NCBI GenBank assembly: GCA_033439255.1
Contig: CM065878.1
Span: 744,001-808,000, forward strand
DNA from: Hericium rajendrae
Lineage: Eukaryota; Basidiomycota; Agaricomycetes; Russulales; Hericiaceae
Direction of reading: 5' to 3'
Length of the DNA: 64,000 bases
Shown here: piece after piece, positions 1 to 10,889 of the stretch
Position numbering within the stretch: the first letter of the stretch is position 1
Layout of the letters: each line of letters starts with the position of its first letter
Program-made: the position numbers and the translations under genes
Notes under the pieces: model-generated
Databases searched by the model: none
Seen by the model: only the letters and a program-made list of their open reading frames with translations
What the model was told of the DNA's origin: nothing

Positions 1-530
1 TGTTGCTCCCGCCTCACGGCTATAGCTCAAGAAGACTACCGTCCATCCACATCCAAGCGTTGGCTAACGCGAAATCATATAGATGATAAGGAAGAACGAG
101 AACAGTACCATGGGGTGCTTGATCAACTTTGTAAAGCAGCTTAGGCTTTGATTCCTCTGCCGCAATCTACTGGGGTGAAAGTGAAGATCAGCTTCCCGTG
201 TACGACACGGGCGTAATAGCACTGTCAATTGGAGCTGTCGAGGCCACCCACCGCATTTCCCTGGACTACACACACTGTTCGTCCGTCAGGGATATGGGTC
301 CAGTGTCGGACATCGTCGGTCGTAATGGGCCATTACCCACAGGTCGAACGACGTGTCAGCCGTGTCACTTCAATGCTTGTCAAAGGAAGCCAACAATAAA
401 ATAGACAATACACCCACTGCTGCAGACGCTGGAGAACGCCGATGAGGAGTACAGGTGGGTTAACACGGCTCTCACCAGTCGCGAGCACGCATCCTCCGAC
501 AGGTACATATCCCCGGACGCAAAGAAGCCC
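1..530. other. intergenic, no gene recognised
   Basis: Short overlapping frames only, none with a recognisable protein or splice structure. The segment ends at the TATA box of the following hydrolase gene. Confidence 0.5.
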
Positions 531-532
531 TT

Positions 533-538
533 TATAAA
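533..538 (+). promoter_or_regulatory. TATA box of DLH copy 1
   Basis: TATAAA lies 87 bp upstream of the start codon at 620, a normal distance for a TATA-driven fungal gene with a short leader. Confidence 0.6.
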
Positions 539-619
539 CTCCAAACGTCCGCATCTTCGCAGCCCGTCTTCGCATACCGACCTATCTTCCGCCCGCCGAC
601 CTACCTTCCTACCACAACC

Positions 620-1655
620 ATGTCCACAGACCGCGTCCTCGCATCCGCCCCCGGCGAGTGCTGCACCAAGACGGTGCAGCACACCGGCACCGCCGTCGGC
701 GAGTGGGCGCAGCTCGGCCCGCTGAACACCTACGTCTCGTACCCGCCGCAGAAGGCCGAGAAGTACGACCGCGTCATCTTCTTCCTCGCAGACATCTGGG
801 GCGTGATGTACATCAACAACCAGCTCCTCATGGACTGGTTCGCGGCGCAAGGTGCGCGCCATTGACCACGTCTGGAGGCGCGCTGATGGCGGTGCGGCAG
901 GGTATCTGGTGCTGGGCCCCGATTTCCTCGAGGGCGACCCGGTCACGCTGCACCTCGGCCAGCCCGGGTGGGAGCTCGCGCCGTGGGTCTCGCCGAAGCG
1001 CGAGAAGGCGTACACGACGCTGCCGCTGTGGGTCGACGCGCTCAAAGAGAAATACGGTCGGGAGAACACGAAGTACTTCCCGGTCGGGTATTGCTTCGGC
1101 GGGCCAGACGTCTTGAACTTCTGCGCTACGGACTGGATCGCGGCGGGTATGCCTTTCGGTTCTGAGTGCTGTGCATCTTCACTACATCTGACTTGTATTC
1201 ACGTTCCCAGGCGCCTTCGCGCACCCTGCATTCGTTAACGAAAGTCACTTCGAGAAAATTAAGCGTCAGTAGCATCGTAACGGGATTTAGACTTAAGGCT
1301 AACCAGATCTCATCTTGCAGGCCCGCTGCTCATGTCCTGCGGTGGTATGTCGTCTCCGCTCCAGATTGTCGGAATCTGTACTGATGAACATGTTCAGAGA
1401 CAGACCACACATTCCCTACCTCATCTCGACGCAAAGCAGAGGACATCCTCGTCGGTCTCAAGGCCGAGTACCACATCCAAGTCTTCTCGGGCGTCGTGCA
1501 CGGCTTCGCGATCAGAGGCAATCCGGAAGTGGAACATGAGAGTGCGTAATTCGCGTTTCTGCGAGTCTGCTCAGAGCTGAACTCGGAAAATAGGATGGGC
1601 CAAAGAGAAAAGCGCAGAGGCCATCATCGAATGGTTCAACAGGTTCAGCAAATAA
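620..1655 (+). CDS. dienelactone hydrolase family protein (copy 1)
   Basis: An alpha/beta hydrolase of the dienelactone hydrolase family, soluble and presumably cytosolic, probably opening lactone or ester bonds; the substrate cannot be read from sequence. Six exons: 620-851, 901-1146, 1211-1264, 1321-1344, 1398-1541, 1594-1655, totalling 762 nt and 253 residues, the usual family size. The nucleophile motif G-Y-C-F-G is near residue 142, the acid is the Asp of C-G-E-T-D near 188, and the base is the His of V-H-G-F near 220, giving the Cys-Asp-His triad of the family. A paralogue with the same exon lengths apart from one split exon lies at 49938-51043. Convergent with DUS1, about 105 bp away. 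The alternative that one copy is non-functional is not supported, since all catalytic residues are present in both. Confidence 0.9.
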
Positions 1656-1760
1656 TCTTACCTCTGAAAAGAGGCTGTGCACCATGTTGTAAGAGTAAGC
1701 GAGAATGCAGTCTATGATTATGGATTCCGTCTTGTATACCATTAGGGTACATATGATAGT

Positions 1761-3501
1761 CTATGCGCACACGGGGATATCAGTGGTATTTGAAGAAAGT
1801 TTTGCTCGCTTGGACTCGTCCTCTGGCTCAGGCGTCCTGTTCGAAAGCGGTCGTTTGCAAGCTAGATTGCCCTCCTCCGGATCAGGATCGGCAGTCTGAA
1901 GAGAAGCTACAATATCACATCAGAGACGAATTACGATTAAAGTAAAGGCTAGTTATACCTGCTTGCGAGGCATCGTCTTCCGCAACGACTTCCTTCTGTT
2001 CGGGCAAAGGACGGAAATAGGGCTGCGCCAGCCAATGCGGGAGGACCTTCAGTCCCGTCGCTTTATCGTAAGTGATAAGTTCCGCGACAGACTTCTCCGC
2101 AGCGGCCTCTGCATCGCGGTCCATGCGCCGCTTCATCTCCTCTGCGACCTCGAAAAACGGCTCCAACAACGGCCCGCGCGTCCGACCGAGCTTGTCGCGC
2201 AGGTCCGGTTCGCGCGCGAGCGCAGGCCGCATGAGCTTGAACAGATGGCCCTTGATGGCGCTCGAGTTCGTAGGCGTCTTCTGCACCTGAACGATGGAGA
2301 GATATTCGAGCGCAAGATCAGCGTGCCGTGGGTGCAGACCCGCGTCGAAGGTGTCTGAAGGGAATGGAGGGAACGGGCTTTGTGAGGAAGACGGATCAAT
2401 AGAAGGGCTGGTGTTTGTGGTGGAGGCTGGGAATTCGGATGGTATAGGTGGGATGGCGGGTGCAAACAAGGCGGCATTATAGAGCTGCCCTTCTGCAGAC
2501 ATGACGGCATCTGCTCCGGTTTCCGCCAGGCATCGCTCGATGTCGGAATGGTATAGAATATTGCCGTTGGCAAAGACAGGAATGGATACGGCCTCTTTCA
2601 CGGCGCGGATCTTCGCCCAGTCCGCAAGACCCTGCAATGCCCATTGTCATGAATAGAGCTTCTTACCCAGGAAGAGATAGGACATACCGATCTATGGCCT
2701 CGCTGTTCGCGCAAACGCCCGTGACAGGTAAGAATCTGGGCTCCGGCGCGCTCGAGCAATTTTGCGTACTCGACAGTCTTCTCGACAGTGGGGAAGACGC
2801 GGAATTTCGCAGTAACAGGGATCGAGAGGTTCTCATGCAAGGTATTAACTGAAGGCGTGTGAGTTTATGAGATAAAATCTCATCAATTGGACTTACTGAG
2901 CTTGTATATCAGCTCCCATTCGTCTTGCAAAAAGCTTCCATAGCGCCCTTTCTTCGCAATGTCCTGCGGGCAGCCCAGGTTCAGGTCGATGGCATCACAA
3001 TGAGGTTCCAATGCTTTGGCCGACGTCAAGAGTTTATCTGGGTCATTAGCACAGAACTGTATAATAAGTGGTCTGTCTTCGGGTCCACCCTCTTCTCCAT
3101 TCGCTGTATTGAAGTTCTGTTCTCGGTAGGGACTGCGAGTGGCCTCGGCGAACATCTTGAGGATCTGTCAGCCAAAGGACACGGCGCGAGATCAAGGTAA
3201 TGAATGTACCTTAGCATTAATCATAGGAGTATACACAAGCTAGATTCAACGACCGTCAGTTATCAAGTCGTTGATATGATCCTATGTGTACTGACCTGCG
3301 CTCCGTAACGTCTCGACAATCTTCTCCATGCCTGCAAACATAATTTAGAGAATAAATTATATCCATAGAAACACGACATACCAGTTCACTCTGGTCCACC
3401 ATCGGTGCAACCACATACTTCGGGCTCCCAAGAATCTCTCGATAGAATTCATAGCCTTGCAGCTTCCGAGGCCGGGACGCGGGTGCTTGAGCTACAGTCA
3501 T
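1761..3501 (-). CDS. DUS1: tRNA-dihydrouridine synthase, DUS1 type
   Basis: Flavoenzyme that reduces uridines 16/17 of the tRNA D-loop with NAD(P)H. The N-terminus reads M-T-V-A-Q, then after a first intron A-P-M-V-D-Q-S-E-L joined to [12 protein letters not shown], the classic FMN-binding opening of DUS1. The catalytic Cys sits in N-L-G-C-P-Q-D-I-A, followed by the H-G-R substrate loop and the F-A-N-G-N-I FMN-phosphate segment. An extended C-terminal domain ends with [13 protein letters not shown]. At 1907-1958 a 52-bp GT-AG intron, if spliced, adds a charged tail of about 48 residues ending at 1761; read through, the frame stops at 1915. The start at 3501 is preferred, but an in-frame ATG at 3534 would add 11 residues. 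Several short introns interrupt the gene. Confidence 0.92.
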
Positions 3502-3834
3502 ATTTACAAGGTTGTCGCGCAACTTGCGCCGCAAAAGCGACTGAATTTTGACCTCACTTCTGGTTTTGTCTAGAATAAAGATATAGTCGTGCTATGAAGC
3601 GGGAAACCGAGCGGATGATGTCGAGAGCATGGAAGGTAAGTAGCACGGAAAGTATTGGAGTCTGGACAGAGTATGGGCGGCTATCGCAAATCGTTGTTTA
3701 CGCTTATTATGCTGCAGCCTCTAGAAAACCGTATTTGGCAACTCCTCCTCGCAGTTCATTCATGTGCTCCGGGGAGAAAGCACATACAGCCGTTTTGTAC
3801 CCTGCCAACTTGCCTAAGGTAAATATCAAAAGAT

Positions 3835-4581
3835 ATGGCTCCAAAGAAAGGAAAGACCGTAGAGAAATTGGAGGTCGAGTCACCCGAAGAGAGAGTGCGC
3901 AGACTTCGTAGGTTGCTATTCTCCGTCGTGAACAAGAAGACCCTTTGACAGAGCCTCGCTTTATAGAAACAGCGTTCGAGAACCTCAATAAGTCGAGCGC
4001 AAATGCAAGCAGCGCGCCGACGGGCGCATTTGATTTTGGAAGCAGGGAGACATTTCCTGTTCCTCCAAGTGACCGTGTGTTACGTCTACCAATCTATAGA
4101 TGTCTCTAACCAGCTTCTGTAGTATTGGAGAGGGTGCAAGCCTTCCTTCCCGAGATGGAAGCTTCCAATGCGCAATTATTGCAGCAAGACCCAGAAGCTG
4201 TGGACATCGAAAATTTGGGCGAAGACGAGGAGCAGTACATCGAAATGGTACGCTGGAGTTGCGCTACAGCAATCTATTCCTACACGCCTGACCTACATCG
4301 CGCTTCAGGACCTTGGACTTGGCGTGTTCGAGCAACGGAAGGATCCCACCACCGGGTCTGAAGACGAAGGCAGCGAGAGCGAGAGCGACTCTTCAAACAA
4401 CACAAGCACAACCTCCGACTCCGCATCTGGATCGTCCGACAGTGAAGACGATTTGATATCAGCCATCACCAAAACCGCCCGACCTGTGAAGCCCCTTCCA
4501 AAGCGTGCACGTCCAGGTATCGAGGTCCTCGACCAATCACCCACCCAACAGACCTCTTCCACTCCCAACTCCCCAGCATAG
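3835..4581 (+). CDS. NOPCHAP1-like box C/D snoRNP assembly factor
   Basis: Homologue of human C12orf45/NOPCHAP1, a chaperone that bridges NOP58 to the RUVBL1/2 ATPases during box C/D snoRNP assembly; nuclear. Proposed exons are 3835-3907, 3952-4074, 4114 (or 4123)-4247 and 4309-4581. The diagnostic core is V-L-E-R-V-Q-A-F-L-P-E-M followed by an I-E-N segment, then I-E-M spliced to D-L-G-L-G-V-F-E. An acidic Ser-rich stretch and a basic segment ending I-E-V-L-D follow, in the same order as in the human protein. The N-terminus is Lys-rich (M-A-P-K-K-G-K). Function is inferred from that architecture; the third-exon acceptor is ambiguous between two AGs nine bases apart, both in frame. Convergent with DPH4, 53 bp between stops. 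Confidence 0.75.
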
Positions 4582-4634
4582 ATCTTTCCACGGGAGCACA
4601 CCTAACGGGTATACAGTCACGATTGGGCACATTG

Positions 4635-5267
4635 TCATCCTTGGCCAGTCTCGTCCTCCACGACTTCATATCCTACCCATACCACCTCCGAACAGCTGCC
4701 GCACGCAACAAGATGCTGTCCCCTTTCCAAATCCCCCTCCGTTATCCTGTATACCCCGCCGCACCGACACGCATGTGTCCATGTCAACACCGCGCCCTCC
4801 CCATCCTCCTTAAAATCCTCAAGCGACACGATCTGCGCCGGCCGCGGCCCCTTCTTCTCCTCGCGATCATGATCTCGCCCTCGTCGGCGCATTTCTGCAT
4901 CATATTCTTCTCGCAGAGCTGGCGTCGACAGCGTATGGTATGCATCCTTGATGCGGCCAATATCCACGCCAGATGGTGTCGCATTGGCAGAGGTCGAAGG
5001 CGTCAGGGAGATGGGTACGAATGGTCGGTGTCGGTCTGGGTGGTATCGCAGGAGGACGTCATGGTACGCTTTCTTGATCGCGGCTTGATCTGCAGAGTAC
5101 GGGATGCCGAGGACAGCATAATGGTCTGATTCTATTGGATGGTCCAGTTTGGACCCAAGATGCCACGCTGAATCGCGTTGAAGAGAAAAGCCTGAATTCC
5201 GATCTTATCGACGTTGGTGAGTAAAGCTGCCCGCGAGTTTTGCAGCCGAGTGTGAATGTGACATCAT
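4635..5267 (-). CDS. DPH4: diphthamide biosynthesis J protein DPH4 (DNAJC24-like)
   Basis: J-domain protein carrying a CSL (DPH-type) zinc finger, which donates electrons and iron to the Dph1/Dph2 step of diphthamide formation on translation elongation factor 2. The J domain begins S-D-H-Y-A-V-L-G-I and contains the H-P-D tripeptide (L-L-R-Y-H-P-D-R). After I-K-D-A-Y-H-T-L comes the CSL finger with C-R-C-G-G at one end and C-G-S-C at the other, the four Zn ligands, then a short acidic tail. The main exon is 4635-5131. The start is uncertain: an ATG at 5267 can be joined through a weak donor (GTCGAT) to the acceptor at 5132, giving a 55-nt first exon in phase. The identity is secure; the first exon is not. 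Confidence 0.85.
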
Positions 5268-5544
5268 CTGTCACAAATGTTATGTCACGCTTCACTTCAG
5301 ACCGCCCAGCTTCGAGATGAGAAAGCGTTTCAGCCTTTTCCTCGATGTTTCTTCTTTGTATCAGGATTGCACGCGGTGAGGGAAAAATATTGTACACGAG
5401 ATGCAACGTTCATATATCGTGACAAGCGAAATGATTGCGAACAGTCATGGCCAGTAATCGTCAAGTTACACATAGTACAGGATACAGATAATGCACCAGG
5501 TTCATGAATGCACTGTCAACGTTCCAATTCCAACTCTATTAGTC
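5268..5544. other. intergenic, nothing recognised
   Basis: Separates the head of DPH4 from the tail of DSK2. No conserved frame or RNA gene was seen. Confidence 0.4.
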
Positions 5545-7064
5545 CTACAGTCCTCCGCCACCCAGGATGTACTCGATCGCCGAATGTACGTTGCCTCCCG
5601 TCGCCAGCAACGCGCGGACATTCTGCGACGCATTAGTGAAGCCCATGTCTTGCAATTGCTAAAATACGGTCATAATCGCTTAGACAAGACAAAAACGTGC
5701 ACAGCAGGATCGCGCACCTGAAGCTGAACTTGGAACCGCTCCTCGGGCGCCCGTGTATCCGCAGGCGGAGGCGAGCCCGCACCAAACCCAGCGCCTCCAA
5801 ACCCGCCGGTGAATCCACCAAACGGACTCGCACCCGCGCCCGCACCCGCACCTGCGCCTGGGCCCCCAAGACCCGCGCCTCCGAGCCCACCCAGCAGCTG
5901 CATCAGCGCGTTGGGATCAGGAGGCGGCCACGCATTCGCGTTCGATCCGGCGAACGGGTTCGGCATCGGCGTCGCGCCAGCACCGGGCGCGCCGGCTGGT
6001 GGCGGTGATGTAGGGCTCGTGGTGCTCGAGGGTGTCGATGGCGCGTTCGGGGTGCCGGGCGCTGGGAAGCCGCCGGGCGCGGGGAATCCGCCTGGGGCGG
6101 GGAAGCCGCCCGCGCCGCCGCCGCCGAGCATCTCGGGCCCAAGGCCGGCCTGACGCATCATATTGGACATCTGCAGCATGCCGCGCAGCGCTTCTGGGTT
6201 CGACCTGAGAGAGCGTGGGATCAGCGTAAGGTGGGAGATAAGGGAAGACAAAGGCGTTGCGTACATGATCTGGCGGAATCGTTCGCTCTGCAGGACTTCG
6301 CGGACCTGCGGGCCCATGGCTGCGAGTTGGGGGTTGGACGCGAGGATCTGATCGAGGACGGCGGGGTTGGACATCACGCTGGTCATTTGCTGCAGGAACT
6401 CGGGCGAGTTCATCATGTTTTGCATCTGTAAGGTAGTCAGCGTCGGTGCAGAGCACTGGAATGGGATCAGCGTACCATGTTCGGATCGTTCGGGTTCAGC
6501 CCCATCTCCTGAAATGGGTTGAGCCCCGCCATCAGCCCATAGCCCATGTGGCTGTTGAGCTGGGTAAGCGGGTCATGTACGTTCTGGCCCGTCTGCATAC
6601 TAGGAAGCGGTTGCGCAGCTGCCGGCTGGGCACCCGATGTCGACGCTGCTGAGCGTGCGGCACCCTTCACCATGTGGATTGTGTGGGAGGATTGGATCTT
6701 GTACACGGAGAGCTGGTCATCGTCCTGGTGGCACACGCGTCAAAGGATGTCATTACGAAGAGAGATCGTGGCACTGACTTTCAGCACCCGGCCTGAACGA
6801 CAGCACAGGGGTCAGAATGTTTGTGGATAAGTCATGACGAATAGCTCGCGCACCTGAGTAAATAAGACGCTGACGATCGGCCTCGACATCTGACTTCTCC
6901 GCAACGGCCTGCTTCAGCTCGCGGACGGTCTTATCGGTGCTGATAGTAATCTGGAGCTTCAGCTCGCTAGGTCCTGAAAACATGTTATTATCGAAAGCAC
7001 GTTATAGAGCGCGAAACATACCCTTGACATTGATCTGAATTTCTGAAGGAGCTGGCTCCGTCAT
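5545..7064 (-). CDS. DSK2: ubiquilin family proteasome shuttle (DSK2)
   Basis: UBL-UBA adaptor that carries ubiquitinated proteins to the proteasome. The start at 7064 begins M-T-E-P-A-P-S-E-I; a short first exon is spliced inside K-G-P-S-E-L to the UBL, which has the T-V-x-E-L-K-Q-A-V and R-L-I-Y-S-G signatures. A central STI1-type region is rich in Met/Asn (N-P-A-V-L-D-Q-I-L, S-N-P-E-A-L-R-G-M-L). A Gly/Ala/Pro-rich linker follows and contains three copies of G-G-F-P-A-P. The last exon encodes the UBA domain, D-M-G-F-T-N-A-S to Y-I-L-G-G-G-G-L, ending at 5545. The whole domain order and a length of roughly 390 residues match Dsk2. Divergent neighbours are absent; COG8 lies upstream on the same strand, 181 bp away. 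Confidence 0.93.
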
Positions 7065-7245
7065 TATGGTAAGAAGGTAAGTTGTTGACGCCTGTGTTCG
7101 CGAACGCTCTCACTTCCAATAAGTATCGATTACGTAATGGCACCAATCCTTTGTTGAAGCTCACAAATACTTGGCAGCGTGACTCGGATACCGCCCGATT
7201 CAACATGTACGAATATTGATTTACGCCGCCCTATAGTCCACGCAG

Positions 7246-8946
7246 CTACGTGTCGAAGGCACTGTCCACCTTTCCATCTTCCTTGAGGTCCAACCATGCC
7301 TCCCAATCCCTGATGACCCCCTTCAAGCCAGCGTCCATCACGACCCTGCTATCAACCACGCTAGCCCCATACACACCCTCCGCCAAAGCCCTCCTCACAA
7401 ACGGCACGAAGACGCGCACGAACACGACAGCAGACGCCCTCAGCACGCGCTGCTCCTGCTCCTCCAGCTTGCCAGTCTGCCGTGCATACTTCAGGAGCCC
7501 GTCCGCCGCGTCTTGCAGCGCCGCATCCAAACTGCGGACGAGATCAGGCAGAAGCGACGTGGGTGCGAGAAGCCGCAGGCTGTTGAGCGTCGTGAGGATC
7601 GCATTGAGGTAGTTCGCAATCGGCGGATACGAGGCCAGCAGGTGCGGCGGAACGTGCGGCGGCCCCGATAGCGCGCTCTCCGGAGACGAGGGCGGCGATT
7701 GTATAGTGTCTGGCACGATAAGCCATGTACTCGGCTTGCCCGCGGCCTTGACGACGCTGCAGAACGCGGTCGACGCGTCATGAAAGTCGCTTGCCACGCC
7801 ACCGCGCACGGCGTCGGCGAACAGCGGCGGCAGTAGAGCGCGGAAATCGAGCCCGACGCGCGCGAAGGACGTAGCGCAGTACGTAAGCTGGGTGAGGAGC
7901 GAGGTGAGGGCGGTGGGGTCCGAGATGTGGGGGAGCCCGTCTCGGAGGGTCGCCAGGAGGCGCGTGAGCAGATGCGATGTGAACGTGGGGAGAAGCGAGC
8001 GAAGGGTATCTGATGAGACCGGTGACGATGATGTCGGGGTAAAAGTCGTGGATGGGCGGTCGAGGAAGATGGTGGTATACTGCGTGACGACGTCGTGGAC
8101 TCCCTCTCGCCACGCGTCGATGTACTTTTTGAGATACCGAAGCCATGCGTCCTTGTCGTGCTCCCGGTCGACGCCTTTCTTCTCCAGCTCTACCGACTGC
8201 AAGGCGAGGTTCAAGGTCTCCAGCCGGCCTGCGAGGAAGGCAAGCGCGAGCTCCTCCTCAGGCAAGATCTGCATCTTGCGCAGGAAGTTCACGGATTTGA
8301 ACAGGACGGGAAGCTTGGCCGGCTCGCGCAACATGCCGAGCAATTGCGCGAGGAGGTTCCGCACGGCGTTGTCGACTTCTGCGTGGACGTCCTGCACGAT
8401 CTGGATGTCAGGGAAGCGTGCAGCAAGGTTGGCCGCATGCGTGGATAGGTCAAGGGCTTCCTGGTAGTATCCATTCCGCACACATGCGTCGGCAAGAATG
8501 GGGAGTTCAAGGACGTCTTGGAGCTTCGCGCTCTGCTCGAGCACCAAGGAGGCGCGCCGTCGTTCGGCTTGGACACCGTTCACTTCAGTTGAGAAAGAGC
8601 GCGCCGCGTCTTCTAGGGATGGGATGTCGTCGAGAAGATGAGTGAGAGAGGTCGAAAAGGAAGATAGTGTGTTCGAGAGGCCGGTCGTGGCAGCATGGAG
8701 GGATAGGAACGTAGGGTAGGACGACGTGCAGAGGGTGGTAAGTGCATTTGTCAGTTGCGAGGAAGTCGAGGATAGGTTTGTCGGCTCTGACAGGAGGGAT
8801 GGTAGTGGAAGGGAGACAAGTTGAGCGAGATATGATGCCGCCTCTGGGCTTGCGAGGTCAGCGCTGGATGAAGCCGCGGAAGGTGTGGAATTGAGCACGT
8901 CTATTAGCTCGACTGCCCCGCCATTCCTAACAAAACTAGTGCTCAT
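7246..8946 (-). CDS. COG8: conserved oligomeric Golgi complex subunit 8 (Dor1-like)
   Basis: Subunit of the COG tethering complex that captures retrograde vesicles at the Golgi. It is a single uninterrupted exon of 566 residues, unusual in this intron-rich region. Family features seen: S-Y-L-A-Q-L-V-S-L-P-L-P-S-L-L near the N-terminus, a long predicted helical part with L-P-I-L-A-D-A-C-V-R-N-G-Y-Y-Q-E-A-L-D-L, then V-N-F-L-R-K-M and L-A-F-L-A-G-R-L-E, which are typical of the Dor1 domain. The C-terminus is Val/Arg/Ala-rich and helical. No membrane segment, as expected for a peripheral complex member. The ATG at 8946 is the first in frame. Confidence 0.9.
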   Translation of the reverse strand: MSTSFVRNGGAVELIDVLNSTPSAASSSADLASPEAASYLAQLVSLPLPSLLSEPTNLSSTSSQLTNALTTLCTSSYPTFLSLHAATTGLSNTLSSFSTSLTHLLDDIPSLEDAARSFSTEVNGVQAERRRASLVLEQSAKLQDVLELPILADACVRNGYYQEALDLSTHAANLAARFPDIQIVQDVHAEVDNAVRNLLAQLLGMLREPAKLPVLFKSVNFLRKMQILPEEELALAFLAGRLETLNLALQSVELEKKGVDREHDKDAWLRYLKKYIDAWREGVHDVVTQYTTIFLDRPSTTFTPTSSSPVSSDTLRSLLPTFTSHLLTRLLATLRDGLPHISDPTALTSLLTQLTYCATSFARVGLDFRALLPPLFADAVRGGVASDFHDASTAFCSVVKAAGKPSTWLIVPDTIQSPPSSPESALSGPPHVPPHLLASYPPIANYLNAILTTLNSLRLLAPTSLLPDLVRSLDAALQDAADGLLKYARQTGKLEEQEQRVLRASAVVFVRVFVPFVRRALAEGVYGASVVDSRVVMDAGLKGVIRDWEAWLDLKEDGKVDSAFDT

Positions 8947-10667
8947 CTTTAGTCTGGATTGTATTCGGCAATGTTATTGTATCACTCACCTCATCGTACT
9001 CACCTTCAACGGAAGACAAAAGTAGGAGATCGCGGTCACTAGCAGCACTCAAGTACGCAAGTGCCGCGTCGAGATTTCACGGGCGTCTAATGTCTAACTG
9101 CGACGGCACGTAATCCGCATGACTACTTGCTGGTCTTCACCGAGAACACAGAACAGCACAAACGATGCTGGCTAGAATTTCCTTGCATGCGCAGTAGTTT
9201 TCTCGCCTATATGTGCGCTCGTCTCCCTTAACCTCCCGCAGGTACCTCATACCACCGTCGGCTCAAGTCAAGGATACCAGTGTATGGCGTTCAAAACTCA
9301 CGGGTCTCACGACAATTGAACGACAGTAGCAAGTACCCTTGCATGCAGTGGTCAATTATATCCCTGTCCACTTATTATACAGATGCATTCGCTGCTATTG
9401 TCCAGGTGGCCGGGCTGTCGTCGTGCTTCAGCTCGTCTGTACCTTCGGCTGCCTGGATTTTGACGCAGATGGCTTTGAAGCCTAGGCGAAATACGCGTCG
9501 CAAAACCTCGAACGTGCAGTTGAGATCAGCAGTAGTGAAGTGTGGAAGCTCATAGAGACGATGGTGAGTCACCCAGAACTGCAACCATTGTCTGGTCGCG
9601 ATTGCCCGTTGATTGTCACGTCCAGGTTTCTTGCAAGCCACGGTCGACTTCATGACTTTCCATGGGATTTGCGAGGATTTCTTGGATCCCATCAGCCAGC
9701 CTGATCTTCCGTCAACATTGCATATCCATCGCGAGAAGTCTCGTCGGCATGAAAGCTATCGCTTCTCTCGCCTTTGGACACATCTTCAGAGGACGTGTGG
9801 GGTCTGTATAACATCCCAGCATCCAGAAGCAAGCTGTCGTCTTCCTTCGTTCGAAAGGGCGATGAGCGGTTATTCTTGAGATCTTGGCGCAAGTTTCATT
9901 GACGCAGGAAGGTACATCTATTTCTCTTCCTCAGAGACGAGATCGTGTGCCAGTGACCATGTGGATCAAGGACTCACGCCGTAATTTATAACACGATGCT
10001 GAGAACGTCGTGTCACCATACCTGATGACAGCGCTAGCAGGCAATCTGTCTTCCCTGACTAGCGAACTCGTCGACGAAGCCCGCCCCATCGCACCGCTTA
10101 CTACCCGCACATCTTCAAGCCGCTTCTCGCACTCACCCTCAGCACCCCATCTCATGTCTTCTGCAGCACCGCCGCATCTCTCGCCGCATCTCTGTATTCT
10201 CCACACGCCACGCTCGACTGCAGTGGCATCAGACACCGCGGACGGGCTCGGTGTGTGCTGTAGAAAGAAATAATTCCGACGAAGGGGCTTGACTGCTCCG
10301 TGTTGCAGGCCAGCATGAACTGTTCACGTTGCAGGGGCAGATCGAGTTCTGCGGAAATGTCGCATTGTAACTTAATATTGTGGTTTCCATCCTACCTATC
10401 GCGTGCTCCCGCCGACCGCATTCTGTAGTCGAAGAGACTCACAACTGTTCGGAATGACTGATTTCTTAAATCCCAATATTATGACATAGCAGCACGAATC
10501 TGTATCACTCGAAAAGTGGTGTGCTAAGATTTGATTACAAATGTATGGACCTATCTAAAGATGCAAGTAAGCATCGAAGGGAACACTCGAACAATTCATT
10601 TGCCTATCCCAAGCGTCCGCTAATAAGCGAACATCAACAGGAAGTGCAAAAGAAAAGAAAGAGTGAT
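8947..10667. other. long gene-poor interval
   Basis: About 1.7 kb with no convincing gene. On the minus strand, frames at 9692-9892 and 9375-9692 could be joined, giving an aromatic-rich stretch (W-L-Q-F-W-V-T-H-H-R-L-Y), but I recognise no family and no complete model. It may be a decayed gene. Confidence 0.35.
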
Positions 10668-10853
10668 CCCCTGACGACGCGGGCCGATAGTGCAGCGGCG
10701 AGGTCATCGCGCCCCCGAGTTGCAAGCAGAGCCCAGGGAACCGGGGCGGCAAAAATTGGATAACCAAGAATGGGGGCAGTGCCCCCATAATAGTGGTTAA
10801 ACTATTAAGAACAGATACTACACTTGATCTAAGCCAAAAGGCCAGAGTGGTAA
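10668..10853 (-). ncRNA. U2: U2 spliceosomal snRNA
   Basis: The minus strand contains the near-invariant U2 5' half: the GGCCTTTTGGCTTAGATC segment followed by AAGTGTAGTATCTGTTC, which holds the branch-point recognition sequence GUAGUA. A GC-rich stem-loop (GGGGGC-ACT-GCCCCC), then an Sm site AATTTTTG near 10750, then stems that could form loops III and IV down to about 10670. The 5' end is set by alignment with the 21-nt spacing to GGC known from fission yeast U2, and is good to about 2 nt; the 3' end is approximate. A TATATAAG box lies 25-32 bp upstream of the inferred 5' end. Confidence 0.93.
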
Positions 10854-10877
10854 GGAAAAGTAGACGTCGCGCGCCCG

Positions 10878-10885
10878 CTTATATA
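10878..10885 (-). promoter_or_regulatory. TATA box of the U2 snRNA gene
   Basis: TATATAAG on the minus strand spans positions -32 to -25 relative to the inferred U2 5' end, the canonical TATA spacing. Confidence 0.7.
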
Positions 10886-10889
10886 CTGC

